From Bacillus sp. CH30_1T (GTDB taxonomy: Bacteria > Bacillota > Bacilli > Bacillales > Bacillaceae_B), in assembly GCF_008364765.1 (NCBI RefSeq), contig NZ_VTUY01000004.1:628596-692595 (forward strand): a DNA stretch of 64,000 nucleotides, read 5' to 3'. Both the position numbers and the translations under genes were made by a program. This document shows, piece after piece, positions 28,667 through 37,198 of the stretch (its first letter is position 1; every line of letters begins with the position of its first letter). The notes beneath the pieces were generated by a model. The model was not told the DNA's origin. It did no database searches and worked only from the letters and a program-made list of their open reading frames with translations.

Positions 28667-28949
28667 CCAAAAGCCTCCTAATCCTATTCTTTTATTAACA
28701 TTACCTAATGGATAAAATTTTATAAATCAATATGTGTTTTTTAGTAAATTAGAAAATCACAAACCTAACGGGTTCTTACACTTCATTTATTTTGAAAAAT
28801 CTCTTCGGAAATACGATTGCTTTATTTTTGATACATATATAAGAAACATAGGAGGGTATTCTCGAATAGAAACGATATCATTCCAATATCGACTTTCCTC
28901 TTTTTTGATTTATTCCATTCTCATTAAGAGTATAAACGTTGAAATACTC

Positions 28950-29247
28950 CAAGAGAGTTTCCTGACCCCTGGAATTGCTTATGAATAACAAATAAACTAA
29001 TCCAAGGAGTATTATCAGAGGGATTATTTATGCAGTAATCCACTAATCCTATGTAATTATTATCCTGCTTGATTAGCAGTCGAGTAGTATTTAACTTCTT
29101 GGATTCTTCCTACTCAGAAAAGATATCATCGTAGTTAATAGTGCTTTTATTTTTAGACATCTGATTATAGGAAGAGTTTGAATTCATAATTTCTAGTTCA
29201 ATCTTCCATTTATTTATTTCGTTAGTTTCAAAAGTATTCACGTCCAA
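28950..29247 (-). pseudogene. GNAT acetyltransferase remnant
   Basis: A likely TTG start at 29247 opens MDVNTFETNEINKWKIELEI, which stops after YDDIFSE. The next frame gives LIKQDNNYIGLVDYCINNPS and then SDNTPWISLFVIHKQFQGSG, the central strands and cofactor loop start of a GNAT fold. The C-terminal half is missing. The right boundary is approximate. Confidence 0.6.
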
Positions 29248-29292
29248 CACCCTTTCCTACTTTCAATGTTAATCGATGCTACCCAATAAACA

Positions 29293-29338
29293 CAACAGAG
29301 TGCCTGTTTGTTCAGCAAACGCCCCCTTATAATTTAAG
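29293..29338. repeat. Dispersed intergenic repeat copy (half)
   Basis: GAGTGCCTGTTTGTTCAGCA...GCCCCCTTATAATTTAAG matches the right half of the family. Confidence 0.6.
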
Positions 29339-29346
29339 ATAGCTAC

Positions 29347-29582
29347 TCAATAACTTGTTATTCCAAGGATAAGTTTAAAAGCATTTCGATCCTTCTTCAT
29401 TTTTTTAAATCCTTCTTTAAAGTCAATAACTATGACAGTTTTCAAGAGCCATATTCTTAAATATACAGATTGGAACTTTAAAGGACGAATAATTCCTTTT
29501 CCTCATACTCAGTACCATCCTCAAGTTCAGTTTCCGTCCTAACAACCCAAGTATTCCCTATTCCAAACTCTATGTATTTCAT
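29347..29582 (-). pseudogene. DUF3977 family protein, one frameshift
   Basis: It starts MKYIEFGIGNTWVVRTETEL and reads EDGTEYEEK before a stop. The family continues in another frame as IRPLKFQSVYLRIWLLKTVI to KLILGITSY. Loss of one G in AAGGAATT (AAGGGAATT expected, giving EEKGII) explains it. The corrected protein is about 78 residues, the family length. Function unknown. Confidence 0.75.
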
Positions 29583-29670
29583 CAGTACCCCCCATTACAT
29601 AAAAGAAGTAATCACCATACCTTTGAGTATAATTATTAACACTTTATAATTAGACAAAAATCAAATTTCG

Positions 29671-29707
29671 GTTTATTCCGTTAAACTGCCCCTTTAATGG
29701 AATAATT
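29671..29707. repeat. Dispersed intergenic repeat copy (short form)
   Basis: TTTATTCCGTTAAACTGCCCC followed by TTTAATGGAATAA; the two outer arms are inverted copies of each other. Confidence 0.8.
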
Positions 29708-29916
29708 CACTGTCTTTGCCTATACTTATTTTACCATAGGTTAGGTTGCCGATTTAACAGTTTATGATTTGTTTTTAACAGACAAAACGACGAGGTAATT
29801 GACACTCATTTTGGCACCTTTTTTTACGAGGACAATAGGTGTTATCCGGTATGAAAATCTTGTAATTTGGACTGCCATTTACACGATTATTGCTTTATAA
29901 ACCTTGAAATAATAAG

Positions 29917-29948
29917 AAACTGACCTATGCCAATCCATAGGTCAGTTT
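29917..29948. terminator. Hairpin, probable terminator
   Basis: AAACTGACCTATG at 29917-29929 pairs perfectly with 29936-29948. It lies downstream of the minus-strand gene at 30045. Confidence 0.6.
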
Positions 29949-30044
29949 TAATGTCGTTTATACAAAAAGCATCCGAAAACGGAATCCTTTACTTAAAATG
30001 GGGGTCAGTTTTTTTATGGATTCATAAGGGCTTTTTATCTCTCC

Positions 30045-30305
30045 CTATAATACGTAGGCGGAAGAAACATAAGCAACAGCTACTGACAAAATAAGATAAA
30101 GGGAAAACATTTTAACGTCCTTCTCAACAATCTTTTTGATGGCCAAAGTCAGTATGAATAAGGAGAACAAGGCAGGACCAGCTATGTTTACGAAATATGA
30201 AAATTCAGTTTCCTGTCCATATACTGAGAGATAGAAGGCTTGAAAAAGCGCCCAAACTATTAATAAACCTCCCACTACTTTTACCAATACATTTGATTTT
30301 TTCAT
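30045..30305 (-). CDS. Small three-helix membrane protein, unknown
   Basis: The 86-residue product begins MKKSNVLVKVVGGLLIVWAL and has three hydrophobic segments. GGGGAGGTG lies upstream. No family recognised. Confidence 0.6.
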   Translation of the reverse strand: MKKSNVLVKVVGGLLIVWALFQAFYLSVYGQETEFSYFVNIAGPALFSLFILTLAIKKIVEKDVKMFSLYLILSVAVAYVSSAYVL

Positions 30306-30412
30306 ATTTATATTTACACCTCCCCTTATAGTGATAAAGAACTAAATTGGAAAATTTGGAAAATTATTTACATTTTTTCTCGAAATATGTTACTTTTTAA
30401 CAGTACCATATA

Positions 30413-30526
30413 TTAGGAGGAGGAGAAAACATGAAAAAATAAAGCTGGCCTATGAGGTTCAATAAGCTGATCAAACTTCTTTTTCAAATCTCGCATTTCA
30501 TTCGACATATGTTCTAGTGTATTCAT
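30413..30526 (-). CDS. Possible 37-residue truncated protein
   Basis: An ATG behind an AGGAGGAAG-like site reads MNTLEHMSNEMRDLKKKFDQ, a helical segment, then runs into a low-quality tail. On the plus strand a strong site (AGGAGGAGG) is followed by MKK and a stop. The locus looks like a junction of two broken small genes. Confidence 0.25.
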   Translation of the reverse strand: MNTLEHMSNEMRDLKKKFDQLIEPHRPALFFHVFSSS

Positions 30527-30682
30527 AACAACAACACTTCCTCCTTTTATCTATTCACTTTATAAACACAGTTAGGAGGATATAGGATACGGGGAAATTA
30601 AAAAATTCGCAGTGCTTGTATTTACCTACTTTTAATCCCAATTATTTCATAATCAAGCAGCTTACTCTAGAAAAACTTTAAA

Positions 30683-30732
30683 CAAAAAAGAAGCTCATCC
30701 TATTCCGGATAAGCCCCCTATAATGGAATAAG
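30683..30732. repeat. Dispersed intergenic repeat copy
   Basis: GAAGCTCATCC...GGATAAGCCCCC then CTATAATGGAATAAG. Confidence 0.7.
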
Positions 30733-30752
30733 AGTTACATAATTTATTATTA

Positions 30753-31175
30753 TTAATTGAAAATTGGCTTTAAATAGTCTGCGTGACCTCTTATTAGATC
30801 AACTTCTTCATCAGATGATATCCAAAAAAATTGAAAGGTAAGTCCTTTTTCTTCTCCTCCACCTGTTGGATTGTGTTCCCATTCATCAGCAATTTCCTTG
30901 CAAATTATCTTATAGAAATACCTATTATGTATAGCACCATCATCATTTTCCCAATAGTCTTCTGATATCAACTTATTCACTTCAAACCATTGGATTCCAG
31001 TTTCTTCTTTAATTTCTCTAATTACCGCGTTATACGTGTCTTCATACTCTTTAACTGTACCTTTAGGTACTTGAATACCTGCCTCTGGGATATTCTTGTG
31101 CCGAAATACCAATACCTGTGTCTTCTCGTCTCTTACTCTTGTGACGTATCCATAAGCTTTTTTTATTGGTGTCAT
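30753..31175 (-). CDS. NUDIX hydrolase
   Basis: The NUDIX box is complete: G at the start of GTVKEYEDTYNAVIREIKEE, ending TGI, fits GX5EX7REUXEEXGU. At 140 residues it is a single-domain enzyme that would hydrolyse a nucleoside diphosphate linked to another group. No targeting signal is seen. The substrate cannot be told from sequence. The gene follows the exported-protein gene at 31203 by 27 bases on the same strand and may share its transcript. Confidence 0.9.
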   Translation of the reverse strand: MTPIKKAYGYVTRVRDEKTQVLVFRHKNIPEAGIQVPKGTVKEYEDTYNAVIREIKEETGIQWFEVNKLISEDYWENDDGAIHNRYFYKIICKEIADEWEHNPTGGGEEKGLTFQFFWISSDEEVDLIRGHADYLKPIFN

Positions 31176-31202
31176 AAATACAATCTCCTATGTTATCAGT
31201 TC

Positions 31203-31841
31203 TTACCTAACGTTGATTTCTTTACCGCTTTCGTCGAATAACTTAAACGTTAAACCAATTTGATTGGCTCTGTCGCCTTTGTAGTACGGTAGTGACAGGT
31301 CTTTTGGAACTGGTTTAGCAATGAAGAAAGCGTCTTTGTTCTTTGGAACGGTAACGGTTGTTTTGATGTGTGATGTAACATGTTTTTGTTTGCTGACGGA
31401 AAATTGTTGTGCTTGTAACACGACGCTTGCAATTGGTACATTCCCGTATAAATCATTGATTCGTTTTCCGTAAAGGATTTCAAATAAACCATCTTTTGTT
31501 TCGATGACACTTGCTGTCAGACCACTTGTTGTTCCCCACTGGACCATCCAATCGTTTTTTTCTGTGATGGGCGGAATCCGATACTTCCCGTTCCATTTTT
31601 TCTCTAGCAATGCAAATCCGTTCATCTCTCCGTATTGTTCACTTTTGACGCTAAAGAAGGCGATCGCTGATTTGTCACCAAGTTTGTCCGTTTGATGCAC
31701 GCTTACTTTATCGCGGGTGAGGGTTTGTATGGCAGCCGCCATTTTTGAATCGTGTAAGGTGAGTGTTCCCTTCTCGCTATTTAGAATGAATCCTCCAACA
31801 ATCAAGCCAACTAATAGTAATACAATAATTAATCGTTTCAT
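31203..31841 (-). CDS. Membrane-anchored exported protein, unknown
   Basis: The ATG at 31841 follows GGAGGAG. The 212-residue product has an N-terminal signal or anchor (LIIVLLLVGLIVGGFIL) and an extracellular beta-rich domain with a repeated dyad of strands (GFALLEKKWNGKYRIPPITE, KNKDAFFIAKPVPKDLSLPY). No family recognised. Confidence 0.65.
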   Translation of the reverse strand: MKRLIIVLLLVGLIVGGFILNSEKGTLTLHDSKMAAAIQTLTRDKVSVHQTDKLGDKSAIAFFSVKSEQYGEMNGFALLEKKWNGKYRIPPITEKNDWMVQWGTTSGLTASVIETKDGLFEILYGKRINDLYGNVPIASVVLQAQQFSVSKQKHVTSHIKTTVTVPKNKDAFFIAKPVPKDLSLPYYKGDRANQIGLTFKLFDESGKEINVR

Positions 31842-31943
31842 CAATTCTCCTCCAAGATAGATGTTATGACAATCTTGTTTATTAAATTACACAAAGCATA
31901 TCTCCAACTTCATAATTTCGATTAGAAAAGTCTATTCCCCTTC

Positions 31944-32030
31944 TTTTTCAACTAAACTGCCCTTTAATGGAATGTAAATAAAGCTGAAGACCAGCTGCCT
32001 GATCTTCAGCTCTTGCCCCCGGTTTAGGTA
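31944..32030. repeat. Dispersed intergenic repeat copy (long form)
   Basis: ACTAAACTGCCC TTTAATGGAAT, then the hairpin AGCTGAAG...CTTCAGCT, then TTGCCCCCGGTTTAGG. It shows the full long structure. Confidence 0.85.
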
Positions 32031-32046
32031 CATTTGAAACCAACAG

Positions 32047-32277
32047 TTATCCAAAGTGATTATGAAAACACCAAACAATAAGAAACAAACTCACTACTCC
32101 CCAAGCTGTGGCACTCACTATCCACCAAATTATGGATTTAGCTTTTGTTGAACTTTCCTCGTCTTCCACATTTGCTGTTACAAAAGCGAGTTTACTTTCC
32201 ATACCTTTTTTCATAGAAGTAAGAACAGCAAATCCGATTATTATGAAAACAATAGTTATCCAGAGTAATAAGTCCAA
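32047..32277 (-). CDS. Two-helix small membrane protein, unknown
   Basis: The 76-residue protein has helices at LLLWITIVFIIIGFAVL and SIIWWIVSATAWGVVSLFLI with a charged loop between. An AAAGGAGGTG site precedes the start. No family recognised. Confidence 0.65.
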   Translation of the reverse strand: MDLLLWITIVFIIIGFAVLTSMKKGMESKLAFVTANVEDEESSTKAKSIIWWIVSATAWGVVSLFLIVWCFHNHFG

Positions 32278-32343
32278 ATTTTACACCTCCTTTTTTTGTG
32301 TGAAATACTTTCCTTTCAATCTTCTTTGTTCAATTAGCTGATC

Positions 32344-32370
32344 TTCCATTATTGCCCCTTTAATTGAAGA
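32344..32370. repeat. Dispersed intergenic repeat copy (short form)
   Basis: TTCCATTATTGCCCC followed by TTTAATTGAAG. Confidence 0.7.
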
Positions 32371-32394
32371 TTTAATTTTCTAAGTATGAATGTA

Positions 32395-33645
32395 TTAAGA
32401 AGTGCTTTTGAGTACGGGTTCTTCTGCAAAATACTCGGATTTACTTGGCATAAGAACCAACCTTATTTGCCAAATACTTATCACAAGCATTAATGTAGAG
32501 GCAGCAATAATACTATACCTAACCGGAATAATATCACCTGTAAAACCAATCAATAAAATGAAAATTACCTGAAGAAAACTTTGAAAGATACCGTATATGC
32601 TAGAAATCCTCCCCATCATTTTAATAGGAACATTATTTTGATAAAAAGTCATAAACCCAGTGCCGGAAAAAGAGTTAAAAAAACCTAAAATCATAAATCC
32701 AATAGCTACTGACCAAAAGGAAAAAGAAAAAGCATAAACCAGATAGCCCACTGAAACCATAAAATAACCAAGGGAAATTAGGATTCTTATTGATAATTTT
32801 TTAGCAACCATCGAAACAGTAGTTGCCCCTAGAATAGAACCCACTCCTGTTAAACTTATAAGTAATCCATATTCTGTCTCAGATAAATTTAATACCTTCT
32901 GTGTAAAGGCAACCTCTTGGGCATCCATTCCAAGTGCTACAATCATAAAAAATTGAGCTAAGAAGTACACTTTCACTATAAATAGACTGTTTTGACTAAA
33001 TTTAAATACTTCTTTCCAGTCACTTTTCAATATTTTCAAATTAATCTTGCGTACTGTGACATCAATTCCAGTATTCACATTTGGTAATAAATACACCATG
33101 ATCGCTGAAATAACAAAAGAAAAGGCATTTATCCATATTGATATATTAACAGAGGTAATGAGTAGGAGTGCCCCAGAAATAGCAGGACCGATTAAAAAGG
33201 CACTAGATGTAATCAAACTCCTGAAAGAGTTAAATTGTTTCCGGCCTTTCTCTGGAACAACATTCGTGATAAGTAATTGCTGCTGGTTCAAAGAATGCTT
33301 TTGAAACGGAGAGAAAGAATAGACATACATATATAAGCCAGATAGAGCTGAAGAAGGGAATGATTGCTACCAAAGTTGCACGAATAATGTCTGTTACAAT
33401 CATTATTCTGCGAATGTTCAATCGGTCAATAATACTCCCAGACCAAAATTTCGTTAACATCGAAGCTATAGGTCCTATAATCCATAACCCCGCTACAGCA
33501 GCAGCAGAGCCCGTTAGTTTTAATACTAAAACATTGATGGCAACAAGATAAATAAAATCTCCTAAGGTTGATATGCCCAATCCAAATAGTAATAAATATG
33601 AATTCTTTTTTTGTGAGAAGTTTGGTTGATTAATATTAACACCCC
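32395..33645 (-). pseudogene. MFS transporter, frameshifted
   Basis: The N-terminal part (from NQPNFSQKKNSYLLLFGLGI to FLSVSKAFFEPAAITY) and the C-terminal part (ITNVVPEKGRKQFNSFRSLI to 32395) are in different frames. Loss of two bases near 33265 fits. Twelve helices would result, as in MFS_3-type exporters. No usable start codon is found in the N-terminal frame, which is closed by a TGA just upstream, so this end is damaged too. Confidence 0.8.
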
Positions 33646-33733
33646 ATCAAATGGATTCTAGTATATACTTTTTCTACAAAAAATTGGGAATTTCCTGTAA
33701 ATATTAATACTTGTCACAAATAATTCATACCTA

Positions 33734-33762
33734 AAAAAGAACCCTAAGAATAAGGGTTCCCT
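33734..33762 (-). terminator. Terminator of the Lrp-type regulator gene
   Basis: On the minus strand GGAACCC, a short loop and GGGTTC are followed by TTTTTT. It lies between the regulator and the broken MFS gene. Confidence 0.75.
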
Positions 33763-33763
33763 T

Positions 33764-33850
33764 GTTCCATTAACCTGCCCCAATAATTGACGATGGACAA
33801 TAACAGAAGATTAATTAGCTGTCTTCAGTTATTGCCCCCGTTAGCTTAAG
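33764..33850. repeat. Dispersed intergenic repeat copy (long form)
   Basis: TTCCATTAACCTGCCCC AATAATTGA, inner ACAGAAG...CTTCAGT region, then TTGCCCCCGTTAGCTTAAG. Confidence 0.8.
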
Positions 33851-33886
33851 TAAATTTATTCACATACTCTCCATTGTATTGATTCT

Positions 33887-34294
33887 CTATTTAATAACAA
33901 TGGATAATTTATAATTTGCATGCTCATTTAACCCTTCCAAAAAGTTATCCATTAATTCATTGGATGGAAATTTACATTCAAGAAGGTAACAACCATCCCC
34001 ACTGATTTTATAATTGCGTACAATGTATTGTTCCTGCGTTTTGATGAATGATAAATATGGCTGATGGTTAGTGCTCTGTGTAATGATCGTTAGAAAAGCA
34101 TGTATATAAAATCCCAATTTGACTTGATTAACTTTTACAGTATATCCCTCAATAATTCCATTATCCTCTAATTTCGCAACTCTGGCTGAAGTAGCTGGTC
34201 CAGTCAAATGGACTTTCTCACCTAATTCTTTCATCGTGATACGACTGTTCTTGGATAATTCATCAAGGATATGCATATCCGTCTTATCTAACAT
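33887..34294 (-). CDS. Lrp/AsnC-family transcriptional regulator
   Basis: The ATG at 34294 (MLDKTDMHILDELSKNSRIT) behind GAAAGGAT is chosen; upstream residues do not belong to the family. The 135-residue protein has the N-terminal helix-turn-helix (TMKELGEKVHLTGPATSARV) and a C-terminal ligand-binding RAM-like half. It is divergent from a metallo-hydrolase gene that starts 134 bases away and probably controls it. Confidence 0.85.
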   Translation of the reverse strand: MLDKTDMHILDELSKNSRITMKELGEKVHLTGPATSARVAKLEDNGIIEGYTVKVNQVKLGFYIHAFLTIITQSTNHQPYLSFIKTQEQYIVRNYKISGDGCYLLECKFPSNELMDNFLEGLNEHANYKLSIVIK

Positions 34295-34427
34295 TTTAAT
34301 AATCCTTTCATAAATAAAGTGAAACTGCCGAAAGACTTTTTTTAGCCCATGTATTCGTAAGTTGGTCATAGTTTAAACTAAAAGAGTGCTTCAAATCAAT
34401 AAAAAAAGAAAAGGAGAGTTAATATAT

Positions 34428-35207
34428 ATGAATATACATCACATACGTAATGCAACAGCGGTTGTAGAATATGCAGGCAAAAAGTTTTTGATTGATCCAA
34501 TGTTAGCGGAAAAAGGAACTATGCCGCCTTTTGGAACTGGTGTTGGTTTACCCCCTGCGCCAAGAGAAGACCAAAATAATCCTTTGGTAAGCTTACCGAC
34601 ATCCATTGACAATATTATATCTAATATTGATGCTGTCATTGTCACTCATCTGCATCCTGACCACTGGGATGATGATGCAAAAGAAGCATTGCCAAAACAA
34701 ATTAAAATATTTGCCCAAAATCATGAAGATGCGACGGAAATTGGAAACGCTGGTTTCAAAAATGTAGAGATTTTACAAGAGGATACAGTTTTTGAAGATA
34801 TCCAATTATTTAAAACGAAAGGCGAGCATGGTAGAGGCGAAATCTTAAAGCATGCTGGGGAAGTATGTGGCGTTGTCTTTAAACACTCAAATGAGAAAAC
34901 ACTATATTTTACTGGTGATACAGTATGGTATGAAGCAGTCCAAGAAATCATCGATGCACATAAACCTGAAATCATTGTGGTCAATGCAGGATATAATCAA
35001 TTCCTTGTGGGTGGCCCTCTTATCATGGGGAAAGATGATGTTTATGAAGTGTACAATGCTACCCCTGATGCAAAAATTATTGCTGTCCATATGGAAGCAG
35101 TGAACCATTGGGGACTGTCTAGAGAGGAATTAAAGAGCTTTATAAATGAAAAGGGAATTTCCTCTAATGTGTTAGTACCTGATGACGGGGAATCTTACTC
35201 ATTTTAA
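34428..35207 (+). CDS. MBL-fold metallo-hydrolase (UlaG-like)
   Basis: The ATG at 34428 follows AAAGGAGAG. The 259-residue product carries the HxHxDH metal motif in VIVTHLHPDHWDDDA and later ligands in YFTGDTVWYE and IIAVHMEAVNHWG. It belongs to the UlaG-like, lactonase-type branch of the MBL fold. The substrate is unknown. It is divergent from the Lrp-type regulator and followed by a SnoaL-like gene after 53 bases. Confidence 0.88.
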   Translation: MNIHHIRNATAVVEYAGKKFLIDPMLAEKGTMPPFGTGVGLPPAPREDQNNPLVSLPTSIDNIISNIDAVIVTHLHPDHWDDDAKEALPKQIKIFAQNHEDATEIGNAGFKNVEILQEDTVFEDIQLFKTKGEHGRGEILKHAGEVCGVVFKHSNEKTLYFTGDTVWYEAVQEIIDAHKPEIIVVNAGYNQFLVGGPLIMGKDDVYEVYNATPDAKIIAVHMEAVNHWGLSREELKSFINEKGISSNVLVPDDGESYSF

Positions 35208-35260
35208 GCGGAAAACCAGACAAACCGTGAGTGAATTTTAATATGAGGAGGTGCATTGGT

Positions 35261-35668
35261 ATGTCAGTTGAAGCAAATAAAGACTTAGTTCGCCGTTTTT
35301 TTGAAACGATTGAGCAAGAGAACTACGAGGCACTTAAAGATTTTTGTCATCAAGACTTTGTATTTTATCCGCAACTTGATACGCAGTTTCCTGGGGGAGA
35401 AGGCCTTATTGAATCGGAAAAGAAAAACTTCGATGCCTTTCCAGACTTTAAAATGCCGATTAAATCCATGGTTGCTGAAGACGACCTAGTAGCAGTCTAT
35501 TTTATATTCGAAGGTACTCATACTGGCACCCCATTTTTCGGTGTCCCTGCAACTGGAAATAAGGTTAGGTTTTCTCTAATGTTATTGTTGCGAGTTTCTG
35601 AAGGGAAAATTATTGAGCAAAGATCTCATGTTGACGTAAATGACATTCTTCGCCAGCTTAACGCTTAA
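35261..35668 (+). CDS. SnoaL-like / ester cyclase family protein
   Basis: The start ATG follows GAGGAGGTG. The 135-residue protein has the cone-shaped NTF2 fold pattern of SnoaL: VRRFFETIEQENYEALKDFC at the start, PGGEGLIESEKKNFDAFPDF and HTGTPFFGVPATGNKVRFSL. Members are cyclases or small ligand-binding enzymes. It probably forms an operon with the metallo-hydrolase and ends at a clear terminator. Confidence 0.88.
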   Translation: MSVEANKDLVRRFFETIEQENYEALKDFCHQDFVFYPQLDTQFPGGEGLIESEKKNFDAFPDFKMPIKSMVAEDDLVAVYFIFEGTHTGTPFFGVPATGNKVRFSLMLLLRVSEGKIIEQRSHVDVNDILRQLNA

Positions 35669-35700
35669 TTTAGAAGGATAAATTCATATGTGTTCGCCTA

Positions 35701-35726
35701 GAGACCCTTTAAGGGTCTCTTTTTTA
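35701..35726 (+). terminator. Rho-independent terminator
   Basis: GAGACCCTTTAAGGGTCTC followed by TTTTTT, 32 bases after the SnoaL-like gene. Confidence 0.9.
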
Positions 35727-35921
35727 TGTAAAAATGACTATTTACCCAGCAAGGAATATTTTCATATTTATCCTAAAGTTAAATCAAACTTTTACGAGCC
35801 CTTTTAAACTAACCTACCGTTACTTGAACAAAGGGCGGCTACTGTATACAGCAAACCTCTCAGAAATTTGAATTTATTAATATACGAGTTAAAAATAAAA
35901 GGTTTCAAAAAGCCAATCTTC

Positions 35922-36019
35922 GATTATACTGCCCCGTTAGCTAAAGATGCTAACGATTGCTGGCATAGTTGAAGGGAGGCGACGGCTTGTTCAGAAAACG
36001 CCCCCTTAAATGGAACAAT
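35922..36019. repeat. Dispersed intergenic repeat copy (long form)
   Basis: ATTATACTGCCCCGTTAGCTA at the left and GCCCCCTTAAATGGAACAA at the right. A half copy (GGGCGGCTACTGTATACAGC) lies at about 35826-35860. Confidence 0.7.
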
Positions 36020-36034
36020 GATTTCTATACCCTC

Positions 36035-36397
36035 CTAGCGCTGAACAAACTCAAAGGAGGTTACTTTCCCAGTTATTTCACCTTTAAGATTTATGGAATA
36101 ACTAGCAATCTGACTTGTCGCTTTTTCAGGGTTTGTTAAACCATCCTTCAAGTTAAAAGTCACATCCCAGGCTTTTGATGTGCTGCTGAAATGCGTCTCA
36201 TTCGATAACAACTCAACATCATCCATTTTTATATCTACGTTGCTCTCTTCATTGAAATTGGCTATATCTTTCTCGAACTCCTCCATAGTAATTTCCTCAG
36301 CTTGCTCTTTTGTTGTTTCTTCAGTCTCATCATTTCCACAACCGACCAAAGAGAAAATTGCTAGTAAGGTAATAAAAATAACAGATATTTTCTTCAT
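36035..36397 (-). CDS. Small lipoprotein, unknown
   Basis: The signal MKKISVIFITLLAIFSLVGC has a lipobox LVGC. The mature part is acidic (DETEETTKEQAEEI) with a short beta domain behind it (HFSSTSKAWDVTFNLKDGL). At 120 residues it is likely a cell-surface lipoprotein. No family recognised. AGGAGGAG precedes the start. Confidence 0.75.
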   Translation of the reverse strand: MKKISVIFITLLAIFSLVGCGNDETEETTKEQAEEITMEEFEKDIANFNEESNVDIKMDDVELLSNETHFSSTSKAWDVTFNLKDGLTNPEKATSQIASYSINLKGEITGKVTSFEFVQR

Positions 36398-36470
36398 AAA
36401 ATTTTCTCCTCCTAATTAGTAACCTTTACGAGCGGGACCCATAAAAGGTTTCATTTTTCTTTTTCATCCT

Positions 36471-36560
36471 CAATTAAACTGCACCGATAATTGAATAAGG
36501 ACAATAGACAGGAAAACAGGAAATTAATTCGCTTATCTTTAGCTATTGTCCCGTTTCTTA
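36471..36560. repeat. Dispersed intergenic repeat copy (long form)
   Basis: ATTAAACTGCACCGATAATTGA, an inner hairpin-like part, then TATTGTCCCGTTTCTTAA. Confidence 0.65.
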
Positions 36561-36597
36561 AAATGTGATTTTGTGATTTGAAATTATATTTGCTTTT

Positions 36598-37118
36598 TCA
36601 CCATCTATTTCTAACCCATTTGCCTCTTGGTGTATCCCAATTATCAATTTCAGTCTGATTATATAACTTTTCTTTTGCACTATAAGTTTCGAGCCAACTT
36701 TTTTCAAACCTGTGTAACTGTGAGTTGTTACAATAGGTTATTATTTTAAATGCAAAGCTTTCCTTCCCATATTCCTTAAAATCCTCGTTTACTTCTGTAT
36801 ATTTATGTTTTCCTGATTTCATTTTCAATGCATGAGATTTTAGCCTACCAAAAATATGGTGTGAGAATATCGATTAGTTTTTATATTTTGAAATACATAT
36901 ATTCCAATTAAGTCTTGTGTGTTAAGTCTATATTTTTCTTCACCTAACTCCCACACATCATCAAATGATAACAATTGATTTAAATACTTTAATTCCCACT
37001 CAGTAAAATTTTTTTCTCGTTGTTTCCATCCCCATTTTTCCAATCCATCCTCTCTTTTAATTTTATGATATCCGCTTTCACTACCCACGCCCCTAAATCG
37101 AAAAAGAAAAGCTACCAA
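36598..37118 (-). pseudogene. GIY-YIG domain protein, frameshifted
   Basis: The first frame (37118-36840) reaches LIGIYVFQNIKTNRYSHTIF; the rest follows in another frame as LKSHALKMKSGKHKYTEVNE, then YGKESFAFKIITYCNN and EKSWLETYSAKEKLYNQTE. Together they match a GIY-YIG fold: GIY strand, the GKHKYT helix region and the conserved glutamate of EKSW. One or more bases are missing near 36845 where the second YIG-like strand should be. N-terminal residues 1-60 are of unknown nature. It is next to an OLD-type nuclease. Confidence 0.6.
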
Positions 37119-37198
37119 AAATGACAGCTTTAATCTTAAACCTTATTCTCATTACCATTTAGATGAACAATCAACTTTTTTAATAATAAGTTGAATAT